This document shows, piece by piece, positions 60,709-64,000 of a DNA stretch of 64,000 nt; position 1 is the first letter of the stretch, and every line of letters begins with the position of its first letter. This DNA comes from an uncultured Sterolibacteriaceae bacterium (GTDB lineage: Bacteria; Pseudomonadota; Gammaproteobacteria; Burkholderiales; Rhodocyclaceae), in the NCBI GenBank assembly GCA_937888595.1, contig CALARK010000012.1, forward strand, positions 124,001-188,000, written 5' to 3'. The notes under the pieces are model-generated. The model had not been told where the DNA came from, did not search any database, and was given only the letters and a program-made list of their open reading frames with translations. A program made the position numbers and the translations under genes.

Positions 60709-62250
60709 ATGGCCCAGGAAATCGAACTCAAGCTCGCCCTGCCGGAAGATGCACAACGCGCCTTCCTGCGGCACCCGCTATTGAAACAGGCTAGCGGCAA
60801 GCAGTCCTTCCGGCTCGTCAATCTCTATTACGACACGCCGGGCCTCGTCCTGCGCAAGCGCGGCATGGCGCTGCGCCTGCGCGCCAAGGGCCGGCTCTGG
60901 CTGCAGACGGTGAAGTGCGCCGGCGAAGCGGGTGGCGGACTGTCCGCGCGGCCGGAATGGGAGTCGCCCTACGTCGGCCATTTCGATTTTTCCGGCATCG
61001 ACGACCCCGCCGTGCGCGCGTGCCTCGAGAAGCCGAAACTCAAGACCCGGATCGCACCGGTCTTCGAAACCAATTTCCAGCGTGTCGCCTGGCACTTCGA
61101 GCCCTGTCCGGGCACACGTATCGAGATGGTGCTCGACCGCGGCTGGATTGCCGCCGCCGGCCGGCGCGAAGCCATCTCGGAGATCGAACTCGAACTGCTG
61201 CAGGGCGACCCAGCACAGCTCTTCGTGATCGCCCGCACGCTGGCGGAGCGCGTGCCGGTCGCGCCGGCCCCGCTCTCGAAAGCCGACCGCGGCTATCGCC
61301 TGTTCCGTCAGCTCGCCCCGGCCCCGGTGAAGGGCGTGGCCGCAACGCTGGCTCCGGCCGACCATCCGCTGGCGGCGTTCCGCCGCATCGCCCTGGCCTG
61401 CCTCGACCACCTGCAGCAGAACCATGCCGGCGCACTCTCCAGCGATGATCCGGAATACATCCACCAGATGCGGGTCGCGACGCGCCGCCTGCGCGCTGCC
61501 CTGCGCTTGTTCGCCCCGCTGCTGCCAGCCGAATTCGCCATCCGGCTGACCGAGCCGCTGCGAGACCTGATGGCGGTGCTCGGCCAGGCGCGCGACTTCG
61601 ACGTGCTGCTCGCAGAAATCGCCGAACCGGTACTGGCCGCGCTGCCCGACGAACCTCGTCTCGCGGCACTGACCGGCATCATCACGGAACGGCGCTTCGA
61701 TCGCCGTCAGGCAGCGGTCGCCTTCCTGCGTTCACCTCGTTTCGGCACGATCGTGCTGGAAGTTCTGGAGACCCTGCACGGCCTCGATGCACCGGCACAA
61801 AAAGTCGGTGCCGACGGGACGGCGGAGGTGACCGAGAGGCTCGCCGACTTCGCCGCCGACCGCCTGCGCCGGCTGCGCAAGAAAGTGCTCTGCCTAGCCG
61901 CCCGCGCCCGTACCGACGATCCGCCGAGCCTGCATGCGCTACGCATCGGCATCAAGCGCCTGCGCTACGCGCTCGAATTCTTCGCGCCGCTCGCATCGGG
62001 CCGGGCGATGCGCCGCCTGCTCGGCCACCTTGCCGCACTGCAGGACACGCTTGGCCAGATCAACGATCTCGCCAATGCCGGCACCCTGCTGATGGCCTGC
62101 GCGCAGGAGCGTGGCGGCGACCCTCGTCTGCGCGAGGCGATCACGCTGATCGGTGGCTGGCACGGGCCGCGCCACCAGAATCTGCTCGCGGCGATCCCCG
62201 CCCAGTTGAAACATCTCGGTAAACTTCGCCTGCCAGAATTCGCCCCCTGA
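60709..62250 (+). CDS. CYTH and CHAD domain protein
   Basis: A 513-residue two-domain protein. The CYTH domain (1-205) starts with the ExExK motif (EIELKL at 4-9) and has LYYDTPGLVLRKRGMALRLR and LWLQTVKC, the triphosphate tunnel residues. The CHAD domain (about 222-510) is helical with conserved His and basic residues (YIHQMRVATRRLRAALRLF, LRIGIKRLRYALEFFAP). CYTH handles inorganic triphosphate, and CHAD proteins bind polyphosphate granules. A two-mismatch R1 copy (61801-61823) encodes KVGADGTA at about 365-372, in a loop of CHAD. sixA follows 17 bases later. Confidence 0.93.
   Translation: MAQEIELKLALPEDAQRAFLRHPLLKQASGKQSFRLVNLYYDTPGLVLRKRGMALRLRAKGRLWLQTVKCAGEAGGGLSARPEWESPYVGHFDFSGIDDPAVRACLEKPKLKTRIAPVFETNFQRVAWHFEPCPGTRIEMVLDRGWIAAAGRREAISEIELELLQGDPAQLFVIARTLAERVPVAPAPLSKADRGYRLFRQLAPAPVKGVAATLAPADHPLAAFRRIALACLDHLQQNHAGALSSDDPEYIHQMRVATRRLRAALRLFAPLLPAEFAIRLTEPLRDLMAVLGQARDFDVLLAEIAEPVLAALPDEPRLAALTGIITERRFDRRQAAVAFLRSPRFGTIVLEVLETLHGLDAPAQKVGADGTAEVTERLADFAADRLRRLRKKVLCLAARARTDDPPSLHALRIGIKRLRYALEFFAPLASGRAMRRLLGHLAALQDTLGQINDLANAGTLLMACAQERGGDPRLREAITLIGGWHGPRHQNLLAAIPAQLKHLGKLRLPEFAP
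61801..61823 (+). repeat. R1 copy inside the CYTH-CHAD gene
   Basis: Two mismatches in 23, read as KVGADGTA in the CHAD domain. Confidence 0.8.
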
Positions 62251-62267
62251 TCAGCGAGGAAAACGAC

Positions 62268-62732
62268 ATGGACCTGATTCTCTGGCGCCACGCGGAAGCG
62301 GAAGACGGCGGTGCCGGCATGCCCGACGCGAAACGACGGCTCACCGCACGTGGCGAAAAGCAGGCACACGACATGGCCAAATGGTTGCGGTCGCGCCTGC
62401 CGAAGAAGACGCGCATCCTCGTCAGCCCGGCGGTACGCACCCAGCAGACCGCCCATGCGCTGGCCCTGCCCTTCGAGGTGGAACCCAGGATCGCCGTCGG
62501 CGCCGACACCGCCGACCTGATCGCCGCGGCCAACTGGCTCGAACAGTCCGGCGCCGTCCTGCTCGTCGGCCACCAGCCTACGCTCGGCCGCCTCGCCGCC
62601 CTGCTGCTATCCGACACGGAAGCCGACTGGAGCGTCAAGAAGGGCGCTGTCTGGTGGCTGTCGAAGCGCAGCCGTGACGGGCGCGACCAGACGGTGTTGC
62701 GCGCGGTCATGAATCCGGAGATGCTGCGGTAA
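62268..62732 (+). CDS. sixA: SixA-family histidine phosphatase
   Basis: A 154-residue histidine phosphatase with the catalytic His8 in MDLILWRHAEAEDG, then KRRLTARGEKQAHDMAKWL, LVSPAVRTQQTAHAL and the second His in VLLVGHQPTLGRLAALLL. SixA dephosphorylates phosphohistidines in phosphorelay and phosphotransfer proteins. Pairing of sixA with a CHAD gene is common and hints at phosphate metabolism. The start follows GAGG. Confidence 0.92.
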   Translation: MDLILWRHAEAEDGGAGMPDAKRRLTARGEKQAHDMAKWLRSRLPKKTRILVSPAVRTQQTAHALALPFEVEPRIAVGADTADLIAAANWLEQSGAVLLVGHQPTLGRLAALLLSDTEADWSVKKGAVWWLSKRSRDGRDQTVLRAVMNPEMLR

Positions 62733-62781
62733 GATTCAGTGGAGTTGCCACTTCCTGGCCGTCCCATGCGACGGTCGCGCA

Positions 62782-63585
62782 ATGTCCGCCGCCAATCCCG
62801 TCATATCGATCATCCGTCTCCTCGACCACCGTTACCTGCTTGGCCAACTGGTCAAGCGCGACGTATTGCTGCGCTATCGAGGCGCGATGTTCGGCGTGGC
62901 CTGGATTTTTCTCAGCCCCTTGCTGATGCTGGCGATCTTCGCCTTCGTCTTCGGCCATATCTTCCAGTCACGCTGGCCGCAGCAGCCCGACGGCATGCCC
63001 TTCTGGCTGATGCTCTATAGCGGACTGATCGTTTTCAACCTCTTCGCCGAGACCGTCTCGCGCGCTCCTGCCACGGTGCGCAGCCAGCCCAGCTATGTCA
63101 AGAAAATCATCTTCCCCGTCGAGATCCTGCCACTGGTACCGCTCGGCGCAGCCCTGGTGCACGGGGCCTTCAACCTGCTGATTCTCGTCATCGCCCTCGC
63201 CTGCTTCGATCAGTTGTCCACCGGCATCCTGCTGTTTCCGTTACTCGTCATTCCGGCCCTTCTGCTGGGTCTGGGACTCGCGTGGTTCCTCGCCGCGTGG
63301 GGTGTCTTTATCAAGGACATGTCGCAAATCGTGCCGCTTTTCGTGCAGATGCTGCTGTTTCTGTCTCCCGTGTTCTACCCGGCCAGTGCGGTGCCGGAAT
63401 TCCTGCAGCCGATCTACGCACTCAATCCACTGGGCGCGGTCATCGAAGAAACGCGCGCCACCATACTCGGCCTGCCGGTCGACTGGACAAGCTGGGCGGC
63501 TGCGCTCGGTGCCGGCCTTTCCGCCAGTCTGCTCGGTCTCGCATTCTTCAACCATGCCCGCGACGAATTCGCCGATGCCCTCTGA
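62782..63585 (+). CDS. wzm: Polysaccharide ABC exporter permease (Wzm/KpsM type)
   Basis: A 267-residue ABC-2 membrane protein with six hydrophobic segments (about 31-55, 65-85, 107-133, 140-168, 175-195, 233-252). Signatures: LLDHRYLLGQLVKRDVLLRYRG, GVAWIFLSPLLMLAIFAFVF, PSYVKKIIFPVEILPLVPLG. It exports lipid-linked O-antigen or capsule glycan. The ATPase gene overlaps its end by 11 bases. No ribosome-binding site is obvious at the ATG; the reading frame starts here with family-like sequence. Confidence 0.9.
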   Translation: MSAANPVISIIRLLDHRYLLGQLVKRDVLLRYRGAMFGVAWIFLSPLLMLAIFAFVFGHIFQSRWPQQPDGMPFWLMLYSGLIVFNLFAETVSRAPATVRSQPSYVKKIIFPVEILPLVPLGAALVHGAFNLLILVIALACFDQLSTGILLFPLLVIPALLLGLGLAWFLAAWGVFIKDMSQIVPLFVQMLLFLSPVFYPASAVPEFLQPIYALNPLGAVIEETRATILGLPVDWTSWAAALGAGLSASLLGLAFFNHARDEFADAL

Positions 63586-64000
63586 CGACGTCGCCATTTC
63601 GGTCCGCAACCTGACCAAGACCTACCGGCTATTCGGACACCCGGGGGATCGCGTCAAGCAGTTCTTCAGTCTCGGCCTGAAGCGCTACCACCGCGACTTC
63701 ACCGCGCTCGAGGACGTCTCCTTCGACATCAAGCAGGGAGAGACCGTCGGCATCATCGGTCGCAACGGTTCGGGCAAGAGCACGCTGCTGCAGCTGATCT
63801 GCGGCATCCTGAAGCCGACATCCGGATCCGTCTGCGTCCGCGGCAGGGTCTCCGCCCTGCTCGAGCTGGGTGCCGGATTCAATCCGGACTTCACAGGCCG
63901 CGAAAACGCGTACTTCCAAGGGGCGATCATGGGGCTGGATGCGGCGGAGATGGACGGACGTTTCCAAGCCATTGCCTCTTTTGCCGACATCGGCGATTTC
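63575..64000 (+). CDS. wzt: Polysaccharide ABC exporter ATPase (Wzt/KpsT type), N-terminal fragment
   Basis: The first 142 residues before the window ends. MPSDDVAISVRNLTKTYRLFGHP leads to Walker A GRNGSGKSTLL, then LLELGAGFNPDFTGRENAYFQG, the segment typical of Wzt/KpsT/TagH ATPases with 'ELGAGF'. Any C-terminal glycan-binding domain lies outside the window, so whether it recognises a capped chain cannot be told. The start overlaps wzm by 11 bases. It opens an O-antigen or exopolysaccharide region downstream. Confidence 0.9.
   Translation, partial: MPSDDVAISVRNLTKTYRLFGHPGDRVKQFFSLGLKRYHRDFTALEDVSFDIKQGETVGIIGRNGSGKSTLLQLICGILKPTSGSVCVRGRVSALLELGAGFNPDFTGRENAYFQGAIMGLDAAEMDGRFQAIASFADIGDF

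Noticed and set aside
62490..62515. R1-like GTCGGCGCCGAC in sixA
   Set aside because: Only about 12 bases match and the encoded AVGADTADL fits the native protein; not counted as a repeat.

Overview
The window is GC-rich chromosomal DNA from a Gram-negative bacterium, packed with genes and without any gap over 300 bases that lacks a gene. The gene set (SoxB-type thiosulfate oxidation, NikR with an ECF nickel importer carrying NikK/NikL, SecB-GrxC-GpsA-TrmL order, MSHA-type pilus genes, TRAP transporters, glycogen genes with a CHAD protein) fits a betaproteobacterium, most likely of the Rhodocyclales. The placement is inference from gene content and style, not from a marker comparison. No rRNA, tRNA, CRISPR array, phage or transposase gene was seen.

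Layout. 1-2.2 kb: end of a sox cluster (soxB tail, two metallo-beta-lactamase-fold hydrolases). 2.3-7.5 kb: dnaE and an exported caspase-fold protein. 7.5-12.2 kb: nikR facing a six-gene nickel uptake cassette (NikK, NikL, a beta-barrel-like outer-membrane protein, NikM, NikQ, NikO). 12.2-17.5 kb, minus strand: a GIDE/EF-hand membrane protein with LemA, a YheT hydrolase, acylphosphatase, metG and a YkgJ-type cysteine-cluster protein. 17.5-21.6 kb: apbC, dcd and a basic amino acid decarboxylase. 21.6-31.5 kb, minus strand: one long run thyA-glk-(DUF2934)-glgC-glgP-pgi-glgA-folA, in which a glycogen/glucose-phosphate module lies between thyA and folA. 31.5-35.4 kb: M17 aminopeptidase, mog, darP, pmbA. 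35.4-40.4 kb: a TRAP transporter with two paralogous binding proteins around one permease pair. 40.4-44.8 kb: histidine phosphatase, glyA-nrdR-ribD, moeB. 44.8-51.6 kb: a protein of unknown function, ctpA, envC, then a probable persulfide-sensing ArsR repressor with a rhodanese, grxC, secB, an SH3 protein, gpsA and trmL. 51.6-57.3 kb: MSHA-like pilus genes (mshE, mshG, an mshF-like gene, two prepilins) and a FlgT-like lipoprotein. 57.4-60.7 kb: macA plus a split macB exporter. 60.7-62.7 kb: CYTH-CHAD protein and sixA. 62.8-64 kb: the start of a polysaccharide ABC exporter (wzm/wzt) that runs off the window.

The most striking feature is not a gene. A 23-bp sequence, called R1 here (AAAGTCGGCG...GCGGGACGGC, first ten and last ten bases shown), recurs at least 20 times on both strands, five times perfectly. 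It lies between genes and, just as often, in frame inside housekeeping proteins (FolA, RibD twice, Glk, Pgi, the M17 peptidase twice, NikO, CYTH-CHAD, the MshF-like protein). It has no stop codon in any of its six frames. A second, roughly 70-bp repeat (R2) occurs twice, once fused to R1 inside the mshF-like gene, where the pair adds about 35 residues to the protein.

Functionally the window combines sulfur metabolism (sox, persulfide regulator, rhodanese), nickel supply, carbon storage (glycogen; a CHAD protein that may bind polyphosphate), organic-acid uptake and surface appendages. Start sites were chosen from ribosome-binding sites, ATGA overlaps and family lengths.
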